A DNA stretch of 64,000 nucleotides from Zunongwangia sp. ESRF-bin46 (GCA_002631855.1 NTLF01000013.1:62001-126000); one strand, 5' to 3'; positions 34,014 through 44,317 are shown, counted from the first letter of the stretch. Made by a program: numbers and translations. The notes: generated by a model not told the origin, from the sequence alone.

Positions 34014-37000
34014 TTTTTATATTGTGCTACATATTCAGAAGCTGAACAACCAAATTCTTTTTTAAAACAAGTAGAAAAGTATGAGGCATTGTTAAAGCCT
34101 ATTTTATATGCAATTTCAGAAACCGTACTGTTTTCATTTTTTAATAGATTAGCAGCTAATTTTAAACGTTGTGAACGTAAAAACTCTGTGGTGGATTGGC
34201 CTGACAAAGCCTTAAGTTTTCTATGGAGCTGCATGCGACTAACCAACATGGCTTTGCTAAAATCTTCTGTTGTAAATTCTGGATCTGTAATATTTTTGTC
34301 TATAACCTCTTGTAGCCTATTTAAAAATTGCTCATCAGCAGACGAGATGGAAATGTCTTTTGCCCGCAATGTTGCATCTTGCGAAAAACGTTCTTGCAAT
34401 TTTCTTCGGTTTTCAATCAAGTTTTCGGCTGTGGCCTTTACCAATTGGGGGCTAAAGGGTTTGGTAAGATAAGCATCTGCACCAATGCCCAGCCCAGCCA
34501 ACTTATCGGTAACCTTAGATTTTCCAGTAAGGAGTATTATTGGTATGTGAGAGGTTAAAGGGTCTTCTTTAAGCTCTTTTGTTAAGGTAAAACCATCTTT
34601 ATCGGGCATCATTACATCGCTTATAATAACGTCGGGTATCTGTTTTTTCGCTAAAGAAAATCCTTCTGCTCCATTGATTGCAGCATAAACTTTATAAGTA
34701 CCTTCAAAAATTGAAGTGATATAATTGCGTATTTCGGGCGCATCGTCTACAATTAGTAAAATGGGGGCGTCTTCTGAAGCCAATTTTTCAGATTTGCTTA
34801 TTTCAGAAGGAGAAGTAAATTGTGGTTTTTCTTGACTGTCTTGATTCTCAGTAAGTATTTCAAAAGTCTCATAGAATTGTTTTTCAACAGGTATTTTTAC
34901 TGAAAAAGTTGTAACCCCTTTTTTGTTGCTTGCTACCGAAATACTGCCTTTATGCAGTTCAATCAATTCTTTTGTTAATGAAAGACCAATGCCTGTACCA
35001 CTTATTTGCTCGTTTATTTGGTAAAAGCGCTCAAAAACTTTTTGTTGTTCTTCAGGGCTCAAATAACTGCCTGTATTTTCTACTTTAAGTGAATAATAAG
35101 AGCCTTCTTTTGTCCCGGTAATTGTAATGCTCTTTTTTTCTGGCGTGTATTTAACAGCATTTCCCACAAGATTGAAGAGTATTGTTTCCATTATATCACG
35201 GTCAAACCAATCCACACCATTGTTTGAAGAGGTCTCTATGGTATATTGAATGTTTTTTTCGTGGGTACTGAAAGAAAAGGCTTCGGCTTGTGCATCAATA
35301 TATTTAGAAAGATTGCCAGGCTGTACCTTTAGTTTTACAATGCCACTTTCTAATTTTGAAAGTGCCAATAGCTGCTCAACCAATGCTTCCATGCGTTGGG
35401 TGTTGTTTTGTGCATTCAAGAGGTTTTTACGTTCGTTTTTTGTTAGCTTTCCTGATGCCAATTGGTCTTCAACCGGCCCTTTTATTAATGTTAAGGGAGT
35501 GCGCAACTCGTGCGATACGTTTGCAAAGAAGTTGGATTTTGCAACGTCAATTTCCTCAATGGCCTTTAATTTGTTATGGGCAACATTTTGTTTGTATTTA
35601 AGGTAAAAATAAAAGTAGACTAAAGCTACAAATGCTATAAGATAAAACAAATAGGCCCACCATGTTTTATACCAAGGGGGTGCTATCGTTATGGTAGCTT
35701 TTGAAATAGGGGTGTCATTTACATTTTGATAGCCAGCTTTTACAAAAAAGGTATATTCATCGGGTTTTAAATCGGAAAAATTCACGGTGTTTCCTTCAGC
35801 TTTTAGCCAGTTTTTGTTTTCTTCCCCCAATTTGTAATAATATTTAACCTTGGTGGGGAACCGATAATCATGTAGAGAAAAATGAAGGCTAAAGTCCCGT
35901 TGATTATAATCTAGTTCTATTTGGTTGTTATTGAGTATGGTGCTATGGTGCTCATCTGTTTTATTTCCATAGACTTTTATATCCGTGATTATTGGAGCAT
36001 CAAAAACATCGGGATGTGAATAATTAGCAGGATTTATAATTTGTATCCCTTCGTCCGTTCCAAAATAGAGGGTGTTATCTGCAAAAGTACTGGAGGTAAA
36101 AAGGCAAGCATCGGATATTAATCCGTCTGTTTGGTTAAGGTTTAGCAATTTTTCTTCAGCGGGGTCGTACACATACAGGCCACTTCGTATGGTGCTTATC
36201 CACAATAGTCCATTTGTGTCGGTTTCAACGGCCATGGTTTTTTTGTCGAATGCTTCTCCGTCAATTTTTAGGACTTCAAAGGCATCCGTTTTTTCATTGT
36301 ATTTATTTATTCCGTAATCGGACCCAAACCAGAGGTTCCCTTTCTGGTCTTCGTGTACCTCGTAGAGTACATTTGTGTTAATGGTGGTTTCGTCTCCTTT
36401 TTTATGCAGGTATCTAGTGTAATCAAAAGGTTTTTCTTCTGAAGTGATTTTAGAGATTTTAGGTATTTTATAAACACCATTCCCTACGGTAATTACCCAA
36501 AGATTGTCATTTTTGTCCCTTAAAATTTGTAGGGTTTTTAGTTCATCGTCTTTGGTGCTGGTCTTAAGTTTATAGGTGTTGAGCTCGTTTCCTTTTTTAT
36601 CCATAAGATGGATGCCAGCCCATGAACCAACCCATAAATACCCGTTTTTATCTTCGGCAATACCATATATTTTAAGAAGTTTCTCACTGTTGTTTTCAAT
36701 AGGGTAAGTAGTGATAGTTCCGTTTGTGGCCATAAAATGAACATTGCCTGTAAGATCACCGGCCCAAATACCTTTATCTGTTTTATGAAGTGAAAAAATA
36801 CTATGGTTCGATAAGACCGAAGTGTACGTTTCTTCTTTTTTTGAATAGGTGTGAAGCCCCGTCATTCCGCCAATAAAGGTAGTGTCGTTAGAAACGACAA
36901 TACGGCGGGCATGCAATGGAATGTTACCGGTAAAAACTTTTCCGGCTTTATTTTCTTTAAACAGTCCTTTGCGTGAACCAATCCATAATATTTCTTGTTG

Positions 37001-37882
37001 GTCTAAAAACAACGTGTTAATTTCTTGAATGGAAAAATTAGGATTGTTATTTATCAACCGCTCCACCTTTTGTGTAGAAAGATCGTATTTATAAAAATTA
37101 TTGGGACTGATTAAAAAACAGGATTCATCTTGAATGTTCGAAATAAAATAAATAGGTTCTGGGACATCAATCTTTTTTGGATTTGTCTTAAAATCATATA
37201 CAAATACCTTTTTGTTAGACCTATAGATTAAATCGCCATTGGGTGTAATCGCCATTCTTTCAATGGGGGTGTTTTTTAGGACAGGCACCAAGCTATTATT
37301 CTCAAAAAAATAGAGGGTTTCTTTTATTTTTATAAGCTCTTTTCCTTGAGGGGTTTCTTTTAGCAAGATATTTAGTGAGTGGCCGCTTATTTTTTCAAAA
37401 GTGTCAGAATCTTTACTTTTTCTGAATAAACCTGTATCACTATCCACCCAGAGAGCTCCTTTACTGGTTTGCAAAAGTTGATAAATAATGCTTCCTATTG
37501 ATTCTGGTTGATCAATTTTTGAAATGGATAATGGTTCAAAAATATTTTCATTAGCATGAAATTTAACTAAACCAGCACCTTGCGTTCCTATCCAATAATA
37601 TCCTTCTTTAGATTGTGCGATGCAGCGTATCCAGTTTGCGGGAAGGGTGTTTTCGTGCAATGGATTATATCGATAGGTGTTGAAGCTGCTACCATCATAA
37701 CGATACAGTCCATCTTGTGTAGCCAGCCAAATAAAACCATCATTATCCTGTATTATTGATGAGATCCACAGATTAGAAACTTCTTCTTCTATTTTTGTTA
37801 GTTTAATAGATGTACGCTCTTGCCCGAATAGTAAAAACGGAACTAAAAGTAAGAGGATGGTAGTTACGTAGCGTTGAAGCAT
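34010..37882 (-). CDS. One-protein hybrid two-component system (Reg_prop / Y_Y_Y / kinase / receiver / AraC HTH)
   Basis: The 1290-residue protein has a signal peptide, about 14 Reg_prop propeller repeats (20-690; for example DNDGFIWLATQDGLYRYDGS, SKEGYYWIGTQGAGLVKFHA), a Y_Y_Y domain (about 690-755), one transmembrane helix (WWAYLFYLIAFVALVYFYFY, near 760), a HisKA domain with His791 in VSHELRTPLTLIKGP, an ATPase domain (GNAVKYTPEK, GTGIGLSLTKELIELH), a receiver domain with Asp1089 in IISDVMMPDKDGF, and a C-terminal AraC HTH (about 1190-1285). Such hybrids usually sense glycans in Bacteroidota, yet no polysaccharide-use genes are next to it here. A TTG-N20-TACATTTA promoter lies just upstream. 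Confidence 0.94.
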   Translation of the reverse strand: MLQRYVTTILLLLVPFLLFGQERTSIKLTKIEEEVSNLWISSIIQDNDGFIWLATQDGLYRYDGSSFNTYRYNPLHENTLPANWIRCIAQSKEGYYWIGTQGAGLVKFHANENIFEPLSISKIDQPESIGSIIYQLLQTSKGALWVDSDTGLFRKSKDSDTFEKISGHSLNILLKETPQGKELIKIKETLYFFENNSLVPVLKNTPIERMAITPNGDLIYRSNKKVFVYDFKTNPKKIDVPEPIYFISNIQDESCFLISPNNFYKYDLSTQKVERLINNNPNFSIQEINTLFLDQQEILWIGSRKGLFKENKAGKVFTGNIPLHARRIVVSNDTTFIGGMTGLHTYSKKEETYTSVLSNHSIFSLHKTDKGIWAGDLTGNVHFMATNGTITTYPIENNSEKLLKIYGIAEDKNGYLWVGSWAGIHLMDKKGNELNTYKLKTSTKDDELKTLQILRDKNDNLWVITVGNGVYKIPKISKITSEEKPFDYTRYLHKKGDETTINTNVLYEVHEDQKGNLWFGSDYGINKYNEKTDAFEVLKIDGEAFDKKTMAVETDTNGLLWISTIRSGLYVYDPAEEKLLNLNQTDGLISDACLFTSSTFADNTLYFGTDEGIQIINPANYSHPDVFDAPIITDIKVYGNKTDEHHSTILNNNQIELDYNQRDFSLHFSLHDYRFPTKVKYYYKLGEENKNWLKAEGNTVNFSDLKPDEYTFFVKAGYQNVNDTPISKATITIAPPWYKTWWAYLFYLIAFVALVYFYFYLKYKQNVAHNKLKAIEEIDVAKSNFFANVSHELRTPLTLIKGPVEDQLASGKLTKNERKNLLNAQNNTQRMEALVEQLLALSKLESGIVKLKVQPGNLSKYIDAQAEAFSFSTHEKNIQYTIETSSNNGVDWFDRDIMETILFNLVGNAVKYTPEKKSITITGTKEGSYYSLKVENTGSYLSPEEQQKVFERFYQINEQISGTGIGLSLTKELIELHKGSISVASNKKGVTTFSVKIPVEKQFYETFEILTENQDSQEKPQFTSPSEISKSEKLASEDAPILLIVDDAPEIRNYITSIFEGTYKVYAAINGAEGFSLAKKQIPDVIISDVMMPDKDGFTLTKELKEDPLTSHIPIILLTGKSKVTDKLAGLGIGADAYLTKPFSPQLVKATAENLIENRRKLQERFSQDATLRAKDISISSADEQFLNRLQEVIDKNITDPEFTTEDFSKAMLVSRMQLHRKLKALSGQSTTEFLRSQRLKLAANLLKNENSTVSEIAYKIGFNNASYFSTCFKKEFGCSASEYVAQYKN

Positions 37883-37900
37883 AAGGGTCTTTGTCTATCT

Positions 37901-37931
37901 TAAATGTAACAAATTTAAGATAGTTAAACAA
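37901..37931 (-). promoter_or_regulatory. Promoter of the hybrid sensor gene
   Basis: Minus strand: TTG (37931-37929), 20-nt spacer, TACATTTA (37908-37901), one base from TAnnTTTG. Confidence 0.45.
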
Positions 37932-38003
37932 TTGGCTTTTAAGGAATAATTGATAAGAGCGAATTAATAAAAGTAAAACCAATGGTTTTAAAACAGCGTT
38001 TTT

Positions 38004-40430
38004 TTAAATACCGTATAAAACAACTTCCTTCTCTGAGCCTTTAACAACTATGCCCACTTTACCTTTTGAGGATAATCTACCTATCTCAGCGGCTGAAGTT
38101 CCGTAAACTGGAAAGCCATTTAATAAATCTCCAGAGGTGTCAAAAACATATACTTTGTTCTCTTGTGTTTCGGTTGTGGTAATATATTTACCTCGATTTA
38201 CTGTAACTATTTTTGGTTGTGTGTAAATACCAAAAGGTAATTCGGTGAGCTTACCGTTAATGCGCAATAGGTTGTCATCCATAGTGGCTTTTACGTTTCC
38301 GTTTACCACAAAACCATAGCTGTTACTTACATCGAGGGTTTGTGTAGTTGTTTTTCCAGTCTGCGAAATACTTACCTTGTTATTGTCTTTAGTAATTACC
38401 ACAAAGTTATTTCCTTCTTCTTCAATGGGGATTTCAGAGAATTCAAACTTTTTTGAGAGCGGAACACGTACTTTTCCAGTTCGGTGCAAAATGTTCAAAT
38501 GGCCGTTTTCTTCAGCAATAACAATATAATCTTTATTACCCATACGTATGTGTTGGGGTGGTAAAACGATGTTGCTTTTGGCTTTTTCAAAAGTAAACCC
38601 TTTTACAATGTTTCCGTTGTTGTTATACATAAATAGCTCTTTGCCTTGGGTGATGATAAAACGGTATTTGCGGTTGTTGTCGTAATCGAAAACGGAGAGT
38701 GGTTGTGTTATTTCATCTTTAAATTGAAGTGGGAAAGGCGACACATTATTTCCGGTTCTGTCTAAAACATAAAAGTTATTTTTTGTGACAAAAGCCAATT
38801 GGTTTTTGCCGTTGCGCAGGATATCCACTTCATGGATTTTACCAAGAATGGGATTGTCAAGTTTTTTGGTCCAAAGCGTTTTTCCTTCTTCTGAAATAAA
38901 ATACAACTTATTCCCAATATCCTGTAAAACGATGTCTTTTCCATTGGTCCGGTGATTGGTAAAAAGCTGGGGTTCGCCTAAAACAGTATTTTCCAGTTCA
39001 ATGCTGAATTGTTCAGAAACTGTTCCTGTTTGCTGTTTATTTTCTGAAGCTTCTTTGCATACCAAATTTACGTGTGCAAAATCACGATCGTATGTAAACT
39101 GAAGCAAGGCCAGCGGATAGTTTGATAGGGAAATAGTTTCTATTTCCGTAGAAAAATATGGCGCAATCGCGTCTGTAATTCGATTTCCCATTTTGTAAAT
39201 TAAAATGGAAGAAGCGTTACTCAATTGCGTTGAAGCATCTTCAAAATAATGGCTTTTACCTAATACATCATTGTTTTTATAAGCAGTAATAATGGCTTGT
39301 GTAACCGCTTCGTTTTCTGAAATCACAAAAAAATCATTCAATTGAAAAGCTTGCGATAGTTCAGCGTTACTAATTAATGGGTTAAGGGTTTGGTGCAATA
39401 AATTGGGTTGGTTAAAATCATAAATAGTCGTTTCTCGAAATGAGTTGTTTTCTGAAATAAACTGCCCCAACGCTTCATTGGTCATATCAGTATCAATACT
39501 TTTTAATACGATTGCATTTCCCTTTTTTAGAAAAATTTCACCTACTTCATTAACCGAACCTAATACATTTCCTATGTTTTCAGAAGAATTTAATTTTTGA
39601 AACGGTTGTAGGTTCTTGCTCAAAGCTGTGGCATCATTATACGTGTAGGAATTAGCAGTTAAGGCGTCTTTAGGTGTTATTTGCTCCAAATCGTTTTGTT
39701 GCGGCACCTGCCCTTCGAAAACCCGAAGTAATTGTGGTACGGTATCTTGCGCCAAAGCAACTCCAGTGGCCGTGAATGCATTGGGCAATACTGAAATGTC
39801 CAAAGCTATATTTGTAGCAAAGTTCACATTGGTTGAGTCGTTTATATACACCTTTGGGTTGTTGATGACAGCTGTAAGTTCACTGCCTTCTTTAACCGAA
39901 ATAGCTTTTTTAAAGTTTGGTGTCTGTTTGTTTTTTCCCTTTAAAATAGCTGTGATTATTTCTTGCGAGCTACTGGCTATAAAAACACTGTCCTGAATAG
40001 CAGAATATGCTGTTTTGTTATCAATGGTGATGCGTTGCAAGGAAATGTCATCAAATTTCAAAGTTTCAACTGAGCGGTTTTGAATGGAATCGGTGTTGAA
40101 AACGGTAGAATCCTGTCGAGTAACGAAGGTGTAATCGGTTACACTATCGTTACGAGTGCTTATTGAAAGATAGCTTTCGTTTTTTGGGCTGAGATACTTA
40201 AAAAGGTTGTTGGTTTCAGTAAAATAGGTGGTGAGGCTTGTTTTACTGAATTCTGAAATAAGCGCGCTATTCTTCAAATCGTTCTGTAAGGTTTCAAAAT
40301 TTGAAATCTTTAATACCAAATGGCTGTCTTGCGGAACAAAGTCTATCAACTCCGCTTTTTTTGAAGCAGATTGATCACAGCCCCAAAGCAAAACAACAAA
40401 TATTGCCGCTAAAATTTTAGTATACCCCAT
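38004..40430 (-). CDS. Large lipoprotein of unknown function with beta-propeller-like C-terminus
   Basis: From the ATG at 40430 the protein has 808 residues, a lipobox with Cys18 (VVLLWGCDQ) and two parts. The N-terminal half (to about 460) is an alpha/beta region (FVPQDSHLVLKISNFETLQN, LTAVINNPKVYI, DFFVISENEAVTQAIITAYK). The C-terminal half has six or so propeller-like strands (QDIGNKLYFISEEGKTLWTK, KNNFYVLDRTGNNVSPFPLQ, DYIVIAEENGHLNILHRTGK, KVYVFDTSGDLLNGFPVYGT). A GTG at 40436 is possible but overlaps the promoter. I recall similar genes next to rnhB in other flavobacteria, but know no function. Confidence 0.8.
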   Translation of the reverse strand: MGYTKILAAIFVVLLWGCDQSASKKAELIDFVPQDSHLVLKISNFETLQNDLKNSALISEFSKTSLTTYFTETNNLFKYLSPKNESYLSISTRNDSVTDYTFVTRQDSTVFNTDSIQNRSVETLKFDDISLQRITIDNKTAYSAIQDSVFIASSSQEIITAILKGKNKQTPNFKKAISVKEGSELTAVINNPKVYINDSTNVNFATNIALDISVLPNAFTATGVALAQDTVPQLLRVFEGQVPQQNDLEQITPKDALTANSYTYNDATALSKNLQPFQKLNSSENIGNVLGSVNEVGEIFLKKGNAIVLKSIDTDMTNEALGQFISENNSFRETTIYDFNQPNLLHQTLNPLISNAELSQAFQLNDFFVISENEAVTQAIITAYKNNDVLGKSHYFEDASTQLSNASSILIYKMGNRITDAIAPYFSTEIETISLSNYPLALLQFTYDRDFAHVNLVCKEASENKQQTGTVSEQFSIELENTVLGEPQLFTNHRTNGKDIVLQDIGNKLYFISEEGKTLWTKKLDNPILGKIHEVDILRNGKNQLAFVTKNNFYVLDRTGNNVSPFPLQFKDEITQPLSVFDYDNNRKYRFIITQGKELFMYNNNGNIVKGFTFEKAKSNIVLPPQHIRMGNKDYIVIAEENGHLNILHRTGKVRVPLSKKFEFSEIPIEEEGNNFVVITKDNNKVSISQTGKTTTQTLDVSNSYGFVVNGNVKATMDDNLLRINGKLTELPFGIYTQPKIVTVNRGKYITTTETQENKVYVFDTSGDLLNGFPVYGTSAAEIGRLSSKGKVGIVVKGSEKEVVLYGI

Positions 40431-40435
40431 CCACA

Positions 40436-40443
40436 CAAAAATA
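40436..40443 (-). promoter_or_regulatory. -7 element immediately before the large lipoprotein gene
   Basis: Minus-strand TATTTTTG matches TAnnTTTG and ends 5 nt before the ATG at 40430, so transcription would start close to the start codon (leaderless or nearly so). No -33 TTG is clear. Confidence 0.45.
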
Positions 40444-40503
40444 ATAAGTAATTTGCCTAGATTAAGTTAACACAACAAGGATTTATTGACGGGTTGTTAA
40501 CAG

Positions 40504-41103
40504 TTAGATATTTAATCTTAATTGATCAGGAAGTAACTTAAAACTTTTACGATGATATGCGGTTGCCCCCAATTTTTTAATTGCTTCACGGTGTTCTTTA
40601 GTGGGGTAGCCTTTGTTTTTCTTCCAATTGTACTCTGGGTGCTCTTTGTGAATGCGTGCCATAAAAGCATCTCGCTCAGTTTTTGCCAAAATTGATGCAG
40701 CAGCAATATGCAGGTATTTACCATCGCCTTTTATCACACATTCAAAAGGTGTTTTTCCGTAGGGCTTAAAGCGGTTGCCGTCTATGGCGATAAATTGAGG
40801 TTGGTGCATTAATTTTTCAATAGAACGGTGCATCGCTAAAATAGAAGCATTCAGAATGTTAATTTCGTCTATTTCATTCATCATTACGTGTGTGTATGCG
40901 TAACAAATTGCTTCTTTTTCAATTATTTGTTTCAGTTCAATTCGCTTTTTTTCTGAAAGTTGTTTGCTGTCGTTTAAAAAAGGATGGCTGAAATCATCAG
41001 GTAGAATAACAGCTGCAGCGGTAACAGGGCCCGCCAAACAGCCTCTTCCGGCTTCGTCTGTACCACATTCTATTAGGTTTTTATTTATTTTAAGCTTCAG
41101 CAT
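40504..41103 (-). CDS. rnhB: Ribonuclease HII
   Basis: The 199-residue enzyme cuts RNA in RNA-DNA hybrids and removes misincorporated ribonucleotides. The active-site block [15 protein letters not shown] supplies Asp and Glu; further acidic residues are in AIDGNRFKP and the [20 protein letters not shown] block, and [10 protein letters not shown] is the usual C-terminal motif. Length is normal. It lies 67 bases upstream of the large lipoprotein gene in the same direction. Confidence 0.96.
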   Translation of the reverse strand: MLKLKINKNLIECGTDEAGRGCLAGPVTAAAVILPDDFSHPFLNDSKQLSEKKRIELKQIIEKEAICYAYTHVMMNEIDEINILNASILAMHRSIEKLMHQPQFIAIDGNRFKPYGKTPFECVIKGDGKYLHIAAASILAKTERDAFMARIHKEHPEYNWKKNKGYPTKEHREAIKKLGATAYHRKSFKLLPDQLRLNI

Positions 41104-41137
41104 TAAAATTTAAAATAAAGAATTCCGTTCAAAAGTA

Positions 41138-41145
41138 TACCTTTG
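41138..41145 (+). promoter_or_regulatory. -7 promoter element of the porin gene
   Basis: TACCTTTG, exact TAnnTTTG, 19 nt before the ATG at 41165. No convincing -33 TTG. Confidence 0.5.
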
Positions 41146-41164
41146 CCTTGAAAGTAAAAAATCA

Positions 41165-43060
41165 ATGAAACACCTACTTTTACTACTTCTTTTTCTTCCT
41201 TTTGGAAACTGCCTGTTTGCTCAGGATGACCCTTCTGAAAAAACCGAAAAACCGGAAAAGCCACCTATTGAATTATACAAAATCATTTCAGCAGATCGCG
41301 ATACAACACATTTGGATACTACATTAAGTGTTCAAAAATTATATAAATTTAATTATTTACGAAAGGATAATTTTGAATTGTTGCCGTTTTCAAATGTAGG
41401 GCAACCCTATAATTCGTTGGCTTATAATTTTGATGAGTTGAATCTGAAACCGTTGTTTGTAGCGCAATCACACCATTTTAATTATATGGATGTTGGTGAT
41501 ATGAAATATTATAGTGTTCCCACACCATTATCTGAGCTATACTTCAAAACTGCCTTTGAACAAGGTCAGCAGTTGGACGCTTTTTTTACGGTAAACACCA
41601 ATGAACAGTTTAATTTTTCAGTGGCATACAAAGGGGTTCGGTCATTAGGAACCTATCAAAATATTTTAACCAGTACCGGAAATTTCCGCTTTACTACCAA
41701 TTATCATACAAAGAGTAAACGATATAAAATACGTGCTCACATTGCTGCCCAAGATATTTTAAATGAAGAAAACGGTGGATTGCCACCTAATTCAATCGAT
41801 TTGTTTGTGAATGATGACCCCGAATTTAATGATCGTGGACGAATTGATGTAAATTTTGAAGATGCCGAAAACCTATTAAAAGGATTGCGTTTTTATGCCG
41901 ATCATGAATATGAATTGATTAGCCAGCGAGATAGTACCAATTATAATGTGTTGGCAGTCGGGAACCGTTTCAGTTTTGAAGAAAAATCTTTTCTCTATAC
42001 TCAAGAAACCCCTTTTGAAGGTTATGGGGAGTCGTATGAAACAACCAATCTGCGAACCAAAACTACTTTAGAAGATTTCAATATTCAAGGCTATGCTCGA
42101 TTGGAAAATAGTCTTTTAGGGAATATTAGCGCTTTTGTGGGTTATACTGATTATAATTACGGCTACAATTCGGTTTTAATTTTAGACGAAGGACGCATCT
42201 CAAACCGGTTACAAGGCAATTTAGTTCAGTTTGGTGCCGCCTATAAAAAACAATACCGAGGCTTTGAGCTTTCAGGAAAAGGGGCCATCAATATTTCGGG
42301 CGATTATGATGCTAATTATTTAACCGGAGCTGCTTCTTTTTCATTTAATGAAGATAATAAAGTAGAAGCCTCTGTGAAGGTGCATTCGGTAGCGCCTAAT
42401 TTTGGATATCAACTCTACCAGAGCGATTATGTGAATTACAACTGGCAAAACAATTTTGAAAATGTAAAAACTCAAGAACTGAAGTTTGAGTTGCAATCTA
42501 AAAAACTACTAAATGCTTCAGTAAGTTATACCGGAATAGATGATTATACCTATTATGCTATTCAGCAAAACGATTCAACGCCAACCCCACAGCAATTTGG
42601 TGACCGGGTGGATTATTTAAAGGTAAAAGCTCAAAAAGAATTCCGTTATGGAAAATTTGCCCTCGATAATACCGTGTTATTTCAACAAGCAGTGAGTGGG
42701 GAAGAGGTGTTTAACGTTCCGCAAATTGTAACAAGAAACACCTTGTGTTTTCAAGATGAATTGTTTAAAAAAGCACTGTTTTTACAAACTGGGGTTACTT
42801 TTAAATACTTTACTGAATATAATATGAATGCCTATGACCCCGTTTTAGCAGAATTTTATGTGCAAAATGACCAAGAATTAGGTGGTTTTCCTTTGGTAGA
42901 TTTATTTTTGAGCGCTAAAATAAGACAGACACGTATTTTCTTTAAATGGGAACATTTTAATCAATTGTTTAAAAGTACAAATGACCAATTTTCTGCCCCT
43001 GGCTACCCATATCGGGATGCTGTAATACGGTTTGGGTTGGTATGGAATTTCTTTTTGTAG
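41165..43060 (+). CDS. Putative porin, outer-membrane beta-barrel (Porin_10 type)
   Basis: The 631-residue protein has a signal peptide ending NCLFAQ and then a long series of amphipathic strands typical of Bacteroidota putative porins, with recognisable pieces such as YNSLAYNFDELNLKPLFVAQ, TPLSELYFKTAFEQGQQLDA and NEQFNFSVAYKGVRSLGTYQ. The C-terminus FGLVWNFFL ends in an aromatic/hydrophobic residue as outer-membrane barrels do. It should sit in the outer membrane; solute unknown. A single gene with its own promoter and a shared terminator downstream. Confidence 0.87.
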   Translation: MKHLLLLLLFLPFGNCLFAQDDPSEKTEKPEKPPIELYKIISADRDTTHLDTTLSVQKLYKFNYLRKDNFELLPFSNVGQPYNSLAYNFDELNLKPLFVAQSHHFNYMDVGDMKYYSVPTPLSELYFKTAFEQGQQLDAFFTVNTNEQFNFSVAYKGVRSLGTYQNILTSTGNFRFTTNYHTKSKRYKIRAHIAAQDILNEENGGLPPNSIDLFVNDDPEFNDRGRIDVNFEDAENLLKGLRFYADHEYELISQRDSTNYNVLAVGNRFSFEEKSFLYTQETPFEGYGESYETTNLRTKTTLEDFNIQGYARLENSLLGNISAFVGYTDYNYGYNSVLILDEGRISNRLQGNLVQFGAAYKKQYRGFELSGKGAINISGDYDANYLTGAASFSFNEDNKVEASVKVHSVAPNFGYQLYQSDYVNYNWQNNFENVKTQELKFELQSKKLLNASVSYTGIDDYTYYAIQQNDSTPTPQQFGDRVDYLKVKAQKEFRYGKFALDNTVLFQQAVSGEEVFNVPQIVTRNTLCFQDELFKKALFLQTGVTFKYFTEYNMNAYDPVLAEFYVQNDQELGGFPLVDLFLSAKIRQTRIFFKWEHFNQLFKSTNDQFSAPGYPYRDAVIRFGLVWNFFL

Positions 43061-43102
43061 TTTTACTTCGGACTCCGCTCAGTTACTTTTAAATAATTTC
43101 TA

Positions 43103-43138
43103 AAAACAAAAACCCAGCATTTGCCAGGTTTTTGTTTT
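43103..43138. terminator. Bidirectional terminator between porin and acyl-CoA dehydrogenase
   Basis: AAAACAAAAACC (43103-43114) and GGTTTTTGTTTT (43127-43138) form a perfect 12-bp stem; T-rich on both outer strands. It serves convergent genes. Confidence 0.75.
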
Positions 43139-43174
43139 ATATGTAGGTCACTGAGAGAGGTCGATGTGCTGAGA

Positions 43175-44317
43175 CTAATCCCGCAACAACCCTCTCGAAA
43201 TAACAATCTTCTGTATTTCGCTAGTTCCTTCGTAAATCTGTGTAATTTTTGCATCACGCATTAAACGTTCTACGTGGTATTCCTTTACAAAACCGTTTCC
43301 GCCGTGTACTTGTACCGCCTCAACAGTAGTGTCCATTGCTACTTTACTGGCGTACAGTTTCGCCATTGCACCACTCATATCATAGTTGTTTCCTTGGTCT
43401 TTATCCCAAGCTGCTTTCATTACTAAATGACGAGCTGCCGTGATTTCGGTATGCATATCGGCCAATTTAAAGGCAATAGCTTGGTGGTTTGAAATTTCAG
43501 TACCAAACGCTTTTCTAATTTTAGAGTAGTCGCGAGCCAACTCGTATGCTCCAGCTGCGATTCCCAAGGCTTGTGCAGCAATACCAATACGGCCACCACT
43601 TAAGGTTTTCATGGCAAATGTAAATCCGAAGCCATCTTCACCAATTCGGTTTTCTTTAGGCACTTTTACATCGTTAAAGTTTAATGTGTGCGTATCACTT
43701 CCACGAATTCCTAATTTATCTTCTTTAGGGCCTACCTCAAAACCATCCCAGCTTTTTTCAACTATAAAGGCGTTAATTCCCCTATGTCCTTTTTCTTTAT
43801 CGGTTTGAGCGATTACCAGATAATAATCGGCTGTACCACCATTGGTTATCCAGTTTTTAGTTCCGTTTAAAATGTAGTGATCACCTTTGTCAATTGCAGT
43901 AGTGCGCTGCGAAGTTGCATCACTACCAGCTTCTGGCTCACTTAAACAAAATGCCCCGATGGATTCTCCAGTGGCTAATTTTGTTAAGTATTTCTGTTTT
44001 TGTTCTTCAGAACCGTAGGTTTCCAGTCCCCAACAAACTAACGAATTGTTTACAGATACAATTACAGAACACGAAGCGTCAATTTTACTCAACTCTTCCA
44101 TTGCCAAAACGTAGCTCACGGTATCCATACCACCACCGCCATATTTTGGATCTACCATCATTCCGAGAAAGCCAAGCTCGGCCATTTTTTTAACCTGTTC
44201 TGCTGGGAACTCTTGTTTGTTGTCACGCTCAATGACCCCGGGCTTTAATTCGTTATTTGCAAAATCGCGTGCTGCATCGCGAATCATGATATGTTCTTCG
44301 GAAAGACTGAAATCCAT
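43175..44317 (-). CDS. Acyl-CoA dehydrogenase
   Basis: The 380-residue flavoenzyme makes the trans-2,3 double bond in acyl-CoA, probably a short-chain one. Motifs: IGAFCLSEPEAGSDATSQRT (FAD/substrate contact), YILNGTKNWITNGGTADYYL, the signature TLSGGRIGIAAQALGIAAGA and a C-terminal MRDAKITQIYEGTSEIQKIV, where the Glu of YEGTSE is the expected catalytic base. It carries an exact consensus promoter at 44383-44353. It may feed beta-oxidation or branched-chain amino-acid breakdown (the branched-chain-type E1/E2 genes are 40 kb away); substrate not decided. Confidence 0.95.
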   Translation of the reverse strand: MDFSLSEEHIMIRDAARDFANNELKPGVIERDNKQEFPAEQVKKMAELGFLGMMVDPKYGGGGMDTVSYVLAMEELSKIDASCSVIVSVNNSLVCWGLETYGSEEQKQKYLTKLATGESIGAFCLSEPEAGSDATSQRTTAIDKGDHYILNGTKNWITNGGTADYYLVIAQTDKEKGHRGINAFIVEKSWDGFEVGPKEDKLGIRGSDTHTLNFNDVKVPKENRIGEDGFGFTFAMKTLSGGRIGIAAQALGIAAGAYELARDYSKIRKAFGTEISNHQAIAFKLADMHTEITAARHLVMKAAWDKDQGNNYDMSGAMAKLYASKVAMDTTVEAVQVHGGNGFVKEYHVERLMRDAKITQIYEGTSEIQKIVISRGLLRD

